DNA of 64,000 bases from Limnohabitans sp. G3-2 (GCF_002778275.1 NZ_NESG01000002.1:310001-374000); one strand, 5' to 3'; counted from the first letter of the stretch, positions 50,102-62,268 are shown. The notes: generated by a model not told the origin, from the sequence alone. Made by a program: numbers and translations.

Positions 50102-51001
50102 TCAAACCGTGCGGCGCGAAGCCAGGTAAATGCCCGGCAAAATCAATGCCGCACCCGCGACATGGTGCCAGCCCAAAGACTCGCCCAGGACGGCCCAAGC
50201 GGTCAAGCCGCCATACAGGGGCCCCAGGTACAAGCTCGCGGCGACCCGGCTGGCGCCCAGAACTTTCTGGCAAAACCCATAGGCCCAATAGGCGCCCACG
50301 CCGGGCACCAGCCCCGCGACCACCACCAACAGCGTGGCGTGCCAGCTCCAAGCGGGCGTCGAAGCTTGGTGCCACTCCCAAGCTGCAAAGGGCAAAAGGA
50401 CCAGCACACCGCCTGCGCAGATGGCGGCCAAACGTGCCGTCGCACCCAGTGGGCTGGGCCATTTTTTTTGCAGCAGGGCAAAGCCAGCCCACGAGACCAT
50501 GGCCAGCACGATCCAGCCATCACCGGCAATCCACTGCACTTGGCCCAGAGCGGCCCATTGGCCTTTGACGACGACATGGAAAACGCCAGACATGGCGACC
50601 AACACGCCCAGGCCCTGCCGCCAGGAAAACCGCTCGCCCAGCCAGAGCACGGCGGCCAAGGCGATCAGCACCGGCGAGGCAGCGTAAATCAGGGCGATGT
50701 TCATGGCGCTGGTGGTTTGAGCGCCTTCGTACACCCAGGCCCCGCAAACGAGCATGCCCAAAGCACCCAGCACCAGGTATTGCCATGCGTGCGCCAGGGT
50801 GCTGCGGCGTTCGCGCCAGAGTTCACTGCGGGCAATGAAGCCCACGATCAAGCCCGCCAGAGCCCAACGGCCCAAAGCCAGCATGTGTGGCTCCACCACG
50901 CCTGGCGCGGTTCGGGCCACGATGTAATTGACGGACCACAGGGCAGGCGTGACCCACAAGAGCCAAAGGGCTCGGCGTTCTCGGGATTCGGGGGTGTTCA
51001 A
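50102..51001 (-). CDS. EamA (DMT) family transporter
   Basis: 299 residues with about ten hydrophobic segments in two EamA repeats; the first repeat has Pro-Ala-Leu-Trp-Ser-Val-Asn-Tyr-Ile-Val-Ala-Arg. Inner-membrane exporter with unknown substrate. It is convergent with the LacI gene and downstream of the caspase operon, separated from it by 47 bases. Confidence 0.88.
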   Translation of the reverse strand: MNTPESRERRALWLLWVTPALWSVNYIVARTAPGVVEPHMLALGRWALAGLIVGFIARSELWRERRSTLAHAWQYLVLGALGMLVCGAWVYEGAQTTSAMNIALIYAASPVLIALAAVLWLGERFSWRQGLGVLVAMSGVFHVVVKGQWAALGQVQWIAGDGWIVLAMVSWAGFALLQKKWPSPLGATARLAAICAGGVLVLLPFAAWEWHQASTPAWSWHATLLVVVAGLVPGVGAYWAYGFCQKVLGASRVAASLYLGPLYGGLTAWAVLGESLGWHHVAGAALILPGIYLASRRTV

Positions 51002-51048
51002 AATGGACAGGGTGGAGAGCGTGGCCCAGAAGCATCGGGCATGACGCG

Positions 51049-51506
51049 TTATTTGATGTCGATATCCAAATGCTTCATGCCTTGACGGCCTTGCAAATCT
51101 TCCACACGCAACAAAAGTTGGTGTGATCCTTTGGGCAAATTGGCTTCTTTGACGCTGATGCCTTCGGCCGTGATTTTGGCTTCATTCACCAAACGCTGAG
51201 TGATGTCGAGGCGCAGTCGGCCGTACAAAACCTTGAAAGTTTCAGGACGGACCGAGCTGGAGCCAGATGGCAGGAACAGCAATTGAATCGGTGTGGGCGA
51301 TGCAACAGGGCCATCCAATTTGGGGTGAACAACCTCGATTTGGGGGGCGCCCGGTACGGGGCTGACTTTGGCGGTGAAGGCTTCACTGGCGGCCTGTGAG
51401 GCCTGCATTTCTTGCAGCGAGACCAGATTGAAAGCGTGGACTGGAGCCGTGAATGTCCAAAGGCTCAGCGCCAAAACCGGCGCTTGAGGCCACAAGCCAG
51501 CACGCA

Positions 51507-51510
<4 letters not shown>
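51049..51510 (-). CDS. secreted protein of the caspase operon (paralogue of 54795-55229)
   Basis: 153 residues with a signal peptide (cleavage near Pro-Val-His-Ala at ~26). The rest reads as one beta-sandwich-like domain: a conserved Phe-x-Pro, a Lys-x-x-Tyr-Gly-Arg-Leu-Arg-Leu-Asp-Ile-Thr segment, and a late Pro-Lys-Gly-Ser-His followed by Val-Glu-Asp-Leu-Gln-Gly-Arg-Gln-Gly. The same spacing of motifs occurs in the first gene of the operon, so the two are probably paralogues. It overlaps the OmpA-like gene by four bases. Function unknown. Confidence 0.78.
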
Positions 51511-53968
<2,458 letters not shown>

Positions 53969-53973
53969 TCAGC

Positions 53974-54798
53974 TCACAAGTTGCTGAAAGCTTTGAGTCC
54001 GGAGTAAAGGGCCATGCTGGCAGAGACCAAAGGTGCACTGGCGGTGATCAGGCTTTGCACCTTGTTGGAAATCTCGGTGATTTTGAACTTGCCATTCTCA
54101 TCGCGGGCCAACAAGATTCGAAGACTGATGTTGTTGCGTTGTTGTTGCTTCCAGCGGCTGAGCAACCGAGAGATCAAATAACCGGTCAAAAAGGCCAAAC
54201 AGATGGCCACGGTGTATTCCAGGGTTTCGCGCCAATCGCGGGTGTTGCTGGGCCACAGGGCCACCCCGTCGATGTGGGCCGTGATGCCCAACATCAAAAC
54301 CACCGAGACAGTTGAGACCAAGAGGGCGGCCAACAGCTGCAGGGGCCCGTTCAGCGCACTGTGACGGGCGCAGAGGTAGCCCGTGCAGACAGGCAGCGTG
54401 ATGGTCAAGAGGCGCAAAAACAAAGGCGGAGCGTCGTAGACAAAAAGCAAAATCCAATGGCAAAGACCAATAGCGGCGATTGTCAGGACGATAAAGCCCA
54501 ACCAATTGAGCCAAGAGGGCGTGGGGGCCACCGAAGCGGCCGCTGACGTCTGCCTTGCGTCTTGTGTTTCGGCATAGTTCAAGACCGTCGTCTGGATATC
54601 TTGTGCTTGCAGCTGCGTGAGTGAGCGGGCTTGTTGTTCCGCCAAAGTCTTGAGTTCTGCCACCTCGTCTGCCAAGGCTTGCAAGCGAAGTGCCAGGGGT
54701 TTGAACAACACCAGATCACGCGTGCAGTGGCTGCACACCGAGGCCTGAACAGGCACATCGCTCCAGCAGTAGGGGCAGTTGAACGAGGCGTGGCTCAC
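53974..54798 (-). CDS. zinc-ribbon membrane protein of the caspase operon
   Basis: 274 residues. The N-terminus has a zinc ribbon (Cys-Pro-Tyr-Cys ... Cys-Ser-His-Cys, residues 8-27), then a coiled-coil-like segment (~36-65). About four transmembrane helices follow (~95-215), then a basic segment and a last hydrophobic stretch. It therefore joins the cytoplasm to the inner membrane in an operon whose other members are exported. It overlaps the first gene by four bases and ends 29 bases before the caspase start. No named family recognised. Confidence 0.78.
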   Translation of the reverse strand: MSHASFNCPYCWSDVPVQASVCSHCTRDLVLFKPLALRLQALADEVAELKTLAEQQARSLTQLQAQDIQTTVLNYAETQDARQTSAAASVAPTPSWLNWLGFIVLTIAAIGLCHWILLFVYDAPPLFLRLLTITLPVCTGYLCARHSALNGPLQLLAALLVSTVSVVLMLGITAHIDGVALWPSNTRDWRETLEYTVAICLAFLTGYLISRLLSRWKQQQRNNISLRILLARDENGKFKITEISNKVQSLITASAPLVSASMALYSGLKAFSNL

Positions 54799-55229
54799 TT
54801 GGCGCTCAAATGGATGATGGTGTTGCCTTCACGGCCTTCGCTGTCGCGCACGGAGACGCGTATGGGGTGCGTGCCCGCAGGCACGCTGGCCTGTGGTAAT
54901 TCCAACTGGTTGCCATTCAGGCCTGCTTTGAAGCGAGCGGTCAGATCGACGATGGGCTGTTTCAAGTACTCAAATTTGATGCTGGCAGGGTCAATTTTGG
55001 CCCCGCCTCGGGGTTCAAACAGCATTTTGAACGCGAAAGACTTGGCGCTCACTTCGGGGGGAGTCAACAAGTTGATACCCGGCCCGCGTGTGATGCCACG
55101 GGTAGCGGCCATTTGCAAATTGGGCGCTTGCGCTTCAGTTTCGGTGATCAATTTGGTTTGCGCACTGACGCCCGCATGTCCAAAGGCCATCGCCAGGGCC
55201 ACGGTGGTGATCAATCGGTAAGAACTCAT
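54795..55229 (-). CDS. secreted protein, first gene of the caspase operon
   Basis: 144 residues from the ATG at 55229; longer frames upstream run through the 9-bp repeat and are unlikely. A signal peptide ends near Val-Ser-Ala-Gln (~22). The mature domain has Phe-Glu-Pro-Arg-Gly, Ile-Lys-Phe-Glu-Tyr-Leu-Lys, Asp-Leu-Thr-Ala-Arg-Phe, and Val-Pro-Ala-Gly-Thr-His followed by Val-Arg-Asp-Ser-Glu-Gly-Arg-Glu-Gly. The pattern matches the last gene of the operon and looks like an Ig-like or beta-sandwich fold. Function unknown. Confidence 0.78.
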   Translation of the reverse strand: MSSYRLITTVALAMAFGHAGVSAQTKLITETEAQAPNLQMAATRGITRGPGINLLTPPEVSAKSFAFKMLFEPRGGAKIDPASIKFEYLKQPIVDLTARFKAGLNGNQLELPQASVPAGTHPIRVSVRDSEGREGNTIIHLSAK

Positions 55230-55276
55230 GGTGGGTGTTTCCCGCAATGGTGTGTTGGATACTGGGCCATTAGTGT

Positions 55277-55311
55277 AACAATTGGAACAATTGGAACAAT
55301 TGGAACAATTG
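55277..55311. repeat. 9-bp tandem repeat between the divergent caspase genes
   Basis: The unit AACAATTGG is repeated almost four times (the last copy ends in T). It lies in the short region between the operon start at 55229 and the opposite gene at 55375. On the minus strand each copy supplies a TTGTTC that could act as a -35 element, with TACACT (16 bases after the last) as -10. Confidence 0.85.
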
Positions 55312-55374
55312 TCAGTTTGACAGAATACACAAATCGGTGCGCAGATGTGCCATAGAGACAGCAGGAACACTCAG

Positions 55375-57395
55375 ATGTCATTGACCTTCTTCACCCCCCA
55401 GCCCCTGCGCTTGTTGTTCGGCTGGACAGGCCAATGGTCCTGGCTTGGACGTTTTTTTGCCATGGTGTTGACCACATGCCTTGTCCTGCCGGCCCTGGCG
55501 CAACCTGTCGGTGGAAATATTTACAAAGGTTTTTGCCTATGGGTTCGGGTAGCAGTGTGGCTTTACCGGAGGGTGCATGGCAAGTTATCAATATAAGTTC
55601 ACAGTCATCTGGCGGAAATCCTAACCCTCAATCAATTTTTCAAGCCAATCAGCGCGCTGATTGGGAGGTGTATTCACTTAAGAACCAACAAATTGGCGCT
55701 CTCGTGCCTTTTCTCGTCGTGCGGCAAACTCTTAATTCTGTGCGTTGGGGAAATACGAATTGTTTGTCAAATTCGGCAAGCCAATTCATGGTCAATGAGC
55801 ATGGCACGCGGAGCAACGAACTTCTTAATAAGTGCTCTCGGTATTTTTCTATTGGCAATTTTGATGAATGGAAAACAGGGAAGTTTTTCAGAGAAAATGA
55901 AAAACAATGGTGGTCTGAAGCAACAAAAAATATGCCAGATTTGGCAAGCGGTAATAAAAATATTTTCTTACTTGAAATGCAAGTTCAAGTTTATAACGGT
56001 AGGGGTATTCGTCTGGAGGCATTTCTTTTACCACCCAGAGGGGTAACGGTCGCCAAGTTTAAAGATGAATTCAAAGCTGGCAAGTTGAGGCCAGAGCACC
56101 AACTTTTGTCTGGCTGGACCTCGATTTACATGGAGTCCATACAGCAGAGTTATTTCAACAAAAAACCTCAGCCGATCATGGCTCTGGCTTATCCGGTGAA
56201 CTCGGATGGGCAGACGCCAGCAACACCTGCAGACATCCAAATGGCAGCCGCTGCCCCCGCCACGGAAGATGCCACCGCCGATCGGGTAGAAAAAGAGCGT
56301 GAACAACGCACACAAGAGGTTATCCGTGAAATGGAGACGGCAAGCACCCATCGACCCCAGGCCAAGCCACCTGCACCCGCAACGGCGCCCGTGCTGACTG
56401 CGGCGCAGACGGTCAAACCCGCACCCGTGGTCAAGCCTGCGGCGGCAACACCAGCAACGCCAGCAGCGCCGGCCCCTGCACCTGTGGCAGACAACTCTGC
56501 GCAGCTGCGCTTTGAGCAAGAGCGCCGCGCCATGGATGAAGACAGGCGCAAAATGGCCCAGCAACTGGAGGCCATGACACAGATGCTGGCCAAGCTGCAG
56601 CAAGAGAATGTGGCCGCCGCGGCCGCTGCCAAGGCGAAAGAGCAGGCCGCTGCGGCGCCTGAACCCATGGCGCCCAAAGAGCCCATGACTTATGCCAACC
56701 GCAAGGCCTTGGTGATCGGCAACGACCTCTATGCCCATGTGCCCAAGCTCAACAACGCAGGCGCAGATGCCAATGCCATGGCCAAGTCTTTGGAAGCGGT
56801 CGGCTACAAAGTCTTCAAGCACCTGAATTTGACCGAGAAACAATTCAAACAGGCGGTGCGCGACTTCCGGCAAAACCTCACGGGCGGCGACGAGGTCCTG
56901 TTCTTCTACGCAGGTCACGGTGTGCAGTTGGGCAATGCCAACTACCTCTTGCCCATCGATGTGCAAGGAGACCAGGAAGACCAGGTCAAGGACGATGCCA
57001 TCTTGTTGCAAAAGGTCTTGGATGACCTCGAAGAGAAGAAAACCAAGTTCGCCTTGGCGGTGATCGATGCCTGCCGAGATAACCCATTCAAGAGCAAAGG
57101 CCGCGCGATCGGTGGGCGTGGCCTGGCCCCCACATCCGCAGCCACCGGTCAGATGATCATGTTTTCAGCCGGATCAGGCCAACAAGCCTTGGACCGCTTG
57201 GGCGACAACGACAAAGAGAAAAATGGCTTGTTCACCCGCATCTTTGTCAAAGAAATGGTCAAACCCGGTCTTTCCGTCGACCGCGTGTTGCGCAACGTTC
57301 GCAATGAGGTGGTCCGCTTGGCCCGGTCTGTGGGTCACGAACAAACCCCCGCCTTGTATGACCAGGCGATCGGTGAGTTTTATTTCAAACAGTAA
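55375..57395 (+). CDS. second secreted caspase-like protease, apparent frameshift near 55530
   Basis: The signal peptide (from ATG 55375 with AGGA upstream, cleavage near Ala-Leu-Ala-Gln) is in one frame. The rest, from 55539 to the stop, is in another. The two join if one base is added in the T5 run at 55530-55534, giving ~674 residues. Without this the gene would start at 55539 with no signal. The first ~220 mature residues are AT-rich in DNA and of no known family. An Ala/Pro-rich linker and a coiled coil follow. The C-terminal caspase domain has Tyr-Ala-Gly-His-Gly and Val-Ile-Asp-Ala-Cys-Arg-Asp-Asn-Pro-Phe as the His/Cys dyad. It is divergent from the other caspase operon, so joint action is likely. 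Confidence 0.85.
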
Positions 57396-57417
57396 GCCTG
57401 CAAAAGCCGGTGACATG

Positions 57418-57455
57418 AAAAAACCGCCCCGGCGTGAAGCCGGGGCGGTTTTTTT
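57418..57455. terminator. bidirectional rho-independent terminator
   Basis: CCGCCCCGGC and GCCGGGGCGG form a perfect 10-bp stem with a 5-base loop, flanked by six A residues on the left and seven T residues on the right. It lies between the convergent caspase and pckG genes and can serve both. Confidence 0.93.
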
Positions 57456-57489
57456 GTGCCGCGCTGTTGGCGCGGGGCAGGGCTGAGAC

Positions 57490-59358
57490 TCAAGCGGCCA
57501 ATTTGGCCTGCAAAGCCGCCTTGGTGTCCAGCAGGGCCTGGGGCAGGTGGTAGCTCAGCTGTGCAAAGTGCTCGTCGTGCAGTTTGAACTCGGCTTGCCA
57601 GGCGGCAGAGTCGATGCTGGTCACGGCTTTGAACTGCTCGGCGCTGAAGTCCAGACCGGTCCAGGTGATTTCGCTGTAAGTGGGCGCCACGCCGAACATG
57701 GTGTCTTGGCCAGCGGCTTTGCCTTCGAGGCGGTCGATCATCCACTTGAGCACGCGCATGTTGTCGCCGTAGCCGGGCCAGACGAACGAGCCGTCTTCGC
57801 CCTTGCGGAACCAGTTCACGCAGTACATGGCGGGCAGCTTGTGGCCAGCGGCCTCAGCCTTGGCGCCGGTGTCCAACCAGTGCTGGAAGTAGTCGCTCAT
57901 GTTGTAGCCGCAAAACGGCAGCATGGCGAAGGGGTCGCGGCGCACCACGCCTTGCGCGCCAAAGGCGGCGGCGGTGGTCTCTGAGCCCATGGTCGCAGCC
58001 ATGTAGACGCCTTCTTGCCAGCTGCGCGCTTCGGTCACCAAGGGCACGGTGGTCGAGCGGCGGCCCCCGAACATGAAGGCGTCGATCGGCACGCCGGCGG
58101 CGTCGTCCCAGGCGGGGTCGAGCGCAGGGTTGTTGGCTGCGGCCACGGTGAAGCGGGCGTTGGGGTGGGCGGCTTTGACGCCGGTCTCTTTGGCGATCTG
58201 GGGCGTCCAGTCCTTGCCTTGCCAGTCGATCAGGTGGTCGGGCAGTTTGCCGGTGTCCTTTTCCATGCCTTCCCACCAAACGTCGCCATCGTCCGTGAGG
58301 GCCACGTTGGTGAAGATCACGTCCTTGTGCAGGCTCAACATGCAGTTGGGGTTGGTCTTCATGTTGGTGCCGGGTGCGACGCCAAAATAGCCGGCTTCGG
58401 GGTTGATGGCGTACATCTTGCCGTCGGTGTGGGGCTTGACCCAGGCGATGTCGTCGCCGATGGTGGTCACGCGCCAGCCTTCAAAGGCTTTGGGGGGCAC
58501 CAGCATCGAGAAGTTGGTTTTGCCGCAAGCGCTGGGGAAGGCTGCTGCAACGTGGTATTTCTTGCCTTGGGGGTTGGTCACGCCCAAGATCAGCATGTGC
58601 TCGGCCAGCCAGCCTTGCTCGCGGCCCATGTTGGAGGCGATGCGCAGCGCAAAGCACTTCTTGCCCAGCAGCGCGTTGCCGCCGTAGCCCGAACCGTAAG
58701 ACCAGATCTCGCGGGTCTCAGGGTAGTGCACGATGTATTTGGTGGTGGGGTTGCAAGGCCAGCTGGTGCTGTCCTTCTGGCCAGCCGCCAAGGGGGCGCC
58801 CACGGTGTGCATGCAGGGCACGAATTCGCCGTCGGTGCCCAGCACGTCGAACACGGCCTTGCCCATGCGGGTCATGATCTTCTGGTTGACGGCCACGTAG
58901 GCGCTGTCGGTCAGCTCGATGCCGATGTGGCTGATGTGCGAGCCCAATGGGCCCATGGAGAAAGGCACCACGTACATGGTGCGGCCAGCCATGCAGCCGT
59001 CAAACAGGGGCTGCAGCGTGGCGCGCATTTGCGCAGGCTCCATCCAGTTGTTGGTGGGGCCGGCGTCTTCTTTTTGGGCCGAGCAGATGTAGGTGCGGTC
59101 TTCCACGCGGGCCACATCCGACGGGTCCGAGCAAGCCAGGAAGGAGTTGGCGCGCTTGGCGGGGTTGAGCTTTTTGAAGGTGCCGGCGGCCACCAATTCG
59201 GCGCACAGGCGGTCGTATTCGTCTTGGGAGCCGTCACACCAATAGATGTTGGCGGGCTTGCACAGGGCGGCCATTTCGGCGACCCAGGCGATCAGTTTCG
59301 CGTTCTTGACGTACGCGGGTGTGTTGAGGTTCAAGCCCTGCATCACGGGTGAGTTCAT
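57490..59358 (-). CDS. pckG: phosphoenolpyruvate carboxykinase (GTP)
   Basis: 622 residues from the ATG at 59358, the usual size. The P-loop has Phe-Pro-Ser-Ala-Cys-Gly-Lys-Thr-Asn with the reactive Cys278. [12 protein letters not shown] and [13 protein letters not shown] are also diagnostic of the GTP class. It converts oxaloacetate and GTP to PEP, the first step of gluconeogenesis, which fits a bacterium growing on organic acids. An inverted repeat lies in its leader. Confidence 0.97.
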   Translation of the reverse strand: MNSPVMQGLNLNTPAYVKNAKLIAWVAEMAALCKPANIYWCDGSQDEYDRLCAELVAAGTFKKLNPAKRANSFLACSDPSDVARVEDRTYICSAQKEDAGPTNNWMEPAQMRATLQPLFDGCMAGRTMYVVPFSMGPLGSHISHIGIELTDSAYVAVNQKIMTRMGKAVFDVLGTDGEFVPCMHTVGAPLAAGQKDSTSWPCNPTTKYIVHYPETREIWSYGSGYGGNALLGKKCFALRIASNMGREQGWLAEHMLILGVTNPQGKKYHVAAAFPSACGKTNFSMLVPPKAFEGWRVTTIGDDIAWVKPHTDGKMYAINPEAGYFGVAPGTNMKTNPNCMLSLHKDVIFTNVALTDDGDVWWEGMEKDTGKLPDHLIDWQGKDWTPQIAKETGVKAAHPNARFTVAAANNPALDPAWDDAAGVPIDAFMFGGRRSTTVPLVTEARSWQEGVYMAATMGSETTAAAFGAQGVVRRDPFAMLPFCGYNMSDYFQHWLDTGAKAEAAGHKLPAMYCVNWFRKGEDGSFVWPGYGDNMRVLKWMIDRLEGKAAGQDTMFGVAPTYSEITWTGLDFSAEQFKAVTSIDSAAWQAEFKLHDEHFAQLSYHLPQALLDTKAALQAKLAA

Positions 59359-59383
59359 GGGGAAAGCTCCAAAGTTTAAAAAT

Positions 59384-59423
59384 CGTTTTTTCAAAACCTC
59401 TGGGCAGGGGCTTTGAAAAAACG
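59384..59423. promoter_or_regulatory. 12-bp inverted repeat in the pckG leader
   Basis: CGTTTTTTCAAA (59384-59395) and its exact complement (59412-59423) are separated by 16 bases, starting 26 bases upstream of the pckG start codon. It may be an operator or an RNA hairpin. On the minus strand the left arm in transcription order is followed by no clear T-tract beyond the repeat itself. Confidence 0.5.
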
Positions 59424-59553
59424 GCTGCTGGCCTGAGATACTGGGTGGTCCACCCCAAGGGCGCATGTAACGGCTTGGTAACCTGCGGGGTCTCGATTTT
59501 AGGGAGCCTGCCTGTTGCGTGCCTGTCAGTTGAGACCAAAACACCTTTATATC

Positions 59554-59570
59554 TATGCAAAAAATGCATA
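59554..59570. promoter_or_regulatory. dyad upstream of modA
   Basis: TATGCA and TGCATA form a perfect 6-bp inverted repeat with five A residues between. It covers the upstream alternative modA start and could be a regulator site. It does not match the E. coli ModE consensus well. Confidence 0.35.
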
Positions 59571-59590
59571 ACCAGATTTTGCCATGTTCG

Positions 59591-60400
59591 ATGGCGACCA
59601 AGACACTGGGCCTCAGGCACAAGCGGTTGGCGGCGGTTGCGCTTTTGCTCGTGGCGAGTCTGTCCCCTTGGCTGGCCCAAGCCCAAACCAAAGCGCCTGC
59701 GCCTGCGCGCATCAAAATCGCCGCCGCCAGTAACTTGAAGTTTGTACTGGCTGACCTGGCGGCTCAGTACAAGCAAGAAACAGGGGTTCAGGTGGAGGTG
59801 AATTGGGGCGCTTCCGGCAACTTGGCTCGGCAAATTGTGCAAGGCCTGCCGGTCGAGCAATTCATCTCGGCCGATGAGGCTTGGGTGGAAGAATTGGTCA
59901 AAACGGGGCGCACGGTGGATGCGGGGCAACGCTACGCCATGGGCCGTTTGGCGCTGATTCTGCCTAAAAATTCAGCACTGCCCTTGAGCCAAGGTTTGGC
60001 GGCGGTCGTGCGCGCCATGAAGCCGGGGGACAAATTCGCCATCGCCAACCCGGCGCTGGCGCCTTATGGCGTGGCATCGGTTGAGGTCTTGCAGCGGGCA
60101 GGTTTGGGGCCATGGACCGCCGCGAACAAGGTGCTGGGGGACAACATTGGCCAAGCCACCCAATTTGTGGCCAGCGGCGCAGCGCAGGCCGGCATCACCG
60201 CATTGGCATGGGCCCAAGCGCCCGAAATCGCCCAGCATGTGCAGGCCTGGCCCTTGCCCACTGCGCTGCACGCCCCCCTTCACCAGCGCATGGTGCTGCT
60301 CAAGGGCGCTGGCCAAGCGGCAACAGACTGGCACCGGTTTTTGTTGAGCCCGAGTGCTCAAGCGGTGTTTGTGCGTCACGGTTACGCCTTGCCGCAATAA
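59591..60400 (+). CDS. modA: molybdate ABC transporter substrate-binding protein
   Basis: About 269 residues from the ATG at 59591; an ATG at 59555 is also in frame but lies inside a dyad. A signal peptide ends near Ala-Gln-Ala-Gln. The mature start Ile-Lys-Ile-Ala-Ala-Ala-Ser-Asn-Leu is typical of ModA, as are [10 protein letters not shown] and Glu-Gln-Phe-Ile-Ser-Ala-Asp. It binds molybdate or tungstate in the periplasm. It heads modABC with 27 bases to modB. Confidence 0.93.
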   Translation: MATKTLGLRHKRLAAVALLLVASLSPWLAQAQTKAPAPARIKIAAASNLKFVLADLAAQYKQETGVQVEVNWGASGNLARQIVQGLPVEQFISADEAWVEELVKTGRTVDAGQRYAMGRLALILPKNSALPLSQGLAAVVRAMKPGDKFAIANPALAPYGVASVEVLQRAGLGPWTAANKVLGDNIGQATQFVASGAAQAGITALAWAQAPEIAQHVQAWPLPTALHAPLHQRMVLLKGAGQAATDWHRFLLSPSAQAVFVRHGYALPQ

Positions 60401-60427
60401 TCGGCATCCACGCTCAAACCCCACACC

Positions 60428-61105
60428 ATGGATTGGTCCGCCCTTCACGTTTCCTTGACGCTCGCCCTCTTGACCACCTTGGCGCTGCTGCCGGTGGGCT
60501 TGGCGCTGGCCCGCTGGCTGGCTGTCACCGCCTGGGCGGGCCGACCCATCCTGGAGGCCTTGCTGCTGCTGCCCTTGCTGTTGCCGCCCACCGTGATTGG
60601 CTTTTACTTTCTGGTGGCCTTTGGCCAGGACAGCGCCCTCGGCAGCTGGCTGGCGGCCTCGGGCATTCGGCTGGTGTTCACCCTGGAAGGCCTGTTGCTG
60701 GTGAGCGTGTTGGTCAACCTGCCTTTCATGGTGCAGCCCATTCAACGCGCGTTTGCGGCGGTGCCCCACAGCCTGCGTGAGGCGGCCTGGGTGTCTGGTT
60801 TTTCGACTTGGCAGACTTTTTGGCGCATCGAACTGCCGCTGGCCTGGCCCGGTTTGCTGGCCGGCATGGCGCTGACGGTGGCCCACACGCTGGGTGAGTT
60901 TGGCGTGGTGCTCATGGTGGGCGGCAACATCGAGGGCGAGACCCGCACGCTGTCGGTGTCGCTGTATGACAAGGTGCAGGGCATGGATTTGCAGTCGGCC
61001 CATGTGATGGCGCTGGCGCTGGTGGGCGTGTCCTTGATGGCGCTCAGCCTGGTGCTGGCTTTCGATCGGGTGGGCCAGCGCGGCCGCGCCCTGCAGGAGC
61101 GCTGA
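60428..61105 (+). CDS. modB: molybdate ABC transporter permease
   Basis: 225 residues with five to six membrane helices. ModB marks are Leu-Pro-Leu-Leu-Leu-Pro-Pro-Thr-Val-Ile-Gly-Phe-Tyr near residue 50 and the loop Glu-Ala-Ala-Trp-Val-Ser-Gly near 118. The channel subunit for molybdate. Its stop overlaps the modC start (TGATG). Confidence 0.95.
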   Translation: MDWSALHVSLTLALLTTLALLPVGLALARWLAVTAWAGRPILEALLLLPLLLPPTVIGFYFLVAFGQDSALGSWLAASGIRLVFTLEGLLLVSVLVNLPFMVQPIQRAFAAVPHSLREAAWVSGFSTWQTFWRIELPLAWPGLLAGMALTVAHTLGEFGVVLMVGGNIEGETRTLSVSLYDKVQGMDLQSAHVMALALVGVSLMALSLVLAFDRVGQRGRALQER

Positions 61106-62268
61106 TGCAAGGCCTGCACGTGCAATTGCGCTCGGCCAGTCCGATCCGGCTGGAGGCCGAATTCGACTGCGGCGCTGGCGAGCTGGTGGCGCTGGTCGGC
61201 CCTTCGGGCGGCGGCAAAACCAGCATGTTGCGCGCCATCGCGGGCTTGTGGACACCCAGCGATGTGCAAGGCCACATCCGGGTGGCGGGCCAGGTCTGGC
61301 TGGACACCACAGCGGGTCTCCAGCTGAGCCCGCAAGAGCGGCGTGCGGGGTTGGTGTTCCAGCACTACGCCCTCTTCCCGCACATGACGGCTCATGCCAA
61401 TGTGGCGCTGGCCGCCGGGCCCGCTTGGTCGGGCGCGGATGTGCAGACTTTGCTGGCCCGTTTAGGGCTGGCAACGCTGAGCCAGCGCAGGCCCTCGCAA
61501 CTGTCCGGCGGTCAACAGCAGCGCGTGGCGCTGGCACGGGCGCTGGTGCGGGTCATGCCGGCGCCTTCTTTGACCGCCTCCCCGGCCCACTGGCCGGGTG
61601 TTTTGTTGCTCGACGAACCCTTTTCTGCTGTGGATGCGCCCACGCGCCAAACCCTGTACCGCGAGTTGGCCGCCTTGCGCCAGAACGTGTCGGTGCCCAT
61701 GGTCTTGGTGACGCATGACCTGCAAGAGGCCCGCCGCTTGGCAGACCGGGTGGTGATTGTGGACGCGGGCCAGACCTTGCAAACAGACACGCCCGCCCGC
61801 GTGTTTGCCAGCCCGCGCAATGCGCGTGTGGCCGAGTTGGTGGGCATTCAAAACCACTTCGAAGGCCATTTTTTCAAGGACCAAGCAGGATGGGGACGCT
61901 TGCGGTGGGGCGATGGCGCGCCGTCCGACCCAGGCTTGAGTCTGCGTGTGTTTGACAAAAACAAGATTGACGACGGCACGCCTGTGACCTGGGTGCTCAA
62001 TGGCGAGCAGGTGGACGTGCTGGCCGACGAGGGGTCTTGGGGTGCCTTGGAGCCCGGCCACACCCGATTGCGCTGCCAGTTGTTGGAGGTCTTGTCACTT
62101 GGTGAAATCAGCCTGTGCACGCTGCAGCCCGAAGCCTTGCCCAGCCAAACCATCACCCTGAACCTGACCACACGGCTGCTGGACCGTTTGCAGGTGCAAG
62201 CCGGCGGGTGGCTTCAGTTGTTGATCGCCCCAGGGGCCTTGCACATCATGCCGGTGCGCACAAAATAA
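61105..62268 (+). CDS. modC: molybdate ABC transporter ATP-binding protein
   Basis: 387 residues, slightly longer than the usual ~350. Walker A is Gly-Pro-Ser-Gly-Gly-Gly-Lys-Thr-Ser (~32-40), the signature is Leu-Ser-Gly-Gly-Gln-Gln-Gln-Arg, and Walker B is Val-Leu-Leu-Leu-Asp-Glu-Pro-Phe-Ser-Ala-Val-Asp. A C-terminal TOBE/MOP-like domain is expected at ~290-385. An insert of about 15 residues lies between signature and Walker B (after Arg-Val-Met-Pro-Ala). Last gene of modABC. Confidence 0.94.
   Translation: MQGLHVQLRSASPIRLEAEFDCGAGELVALVGPSGGGKTSMLRAIAGLWTPSDVQGHIRVAGQVWLDTTAGLQLSPQERRAGLVFQHYALFPHMTAHANVALAAGPAWSGADVQTLLARLGLATLSQRRPSQLSGGQQQRVALARALVRVMPAPSLTASPAHWPGVLLLDEPFSAVDAPTRQTLYRELAALRQNVSVPMVLVTHDLQEARRLADRVVIVDAGQTLQTDTPARVFASPRNARVAELVGIQNHFEGHFFKDQAGWGRLRWGDGAPSDPGLSLRVFDKNKIDDGTPVTWVLNGEQVDVLADEGSWGALEPGHTRLRCQLLEVLSLGEISLCTLQPEALPSQTITLNLTTRLLDRLQVQAGGWLQLLIAPGALHIMPVRTK

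Noticed and set aside
55277-55311. CRISPR or iteron array
   Set aside because: Units of nine bases without spacers and only about four copies; no replication gene nearby.
55525-55545. A classic -1 slippery heptamer for programmed frameshifting
   Set aside because: The bases around T5 do not fit the X XXY YYZ pattern in the starting frame, so programmed frameshifting is only one of several options.
59359-59715. A 119-residue N-terminal extension of PEP carboxykinase
   Set aside because: It crosses the leader dyad and the modA start region; family length fits the ATG at 59358.
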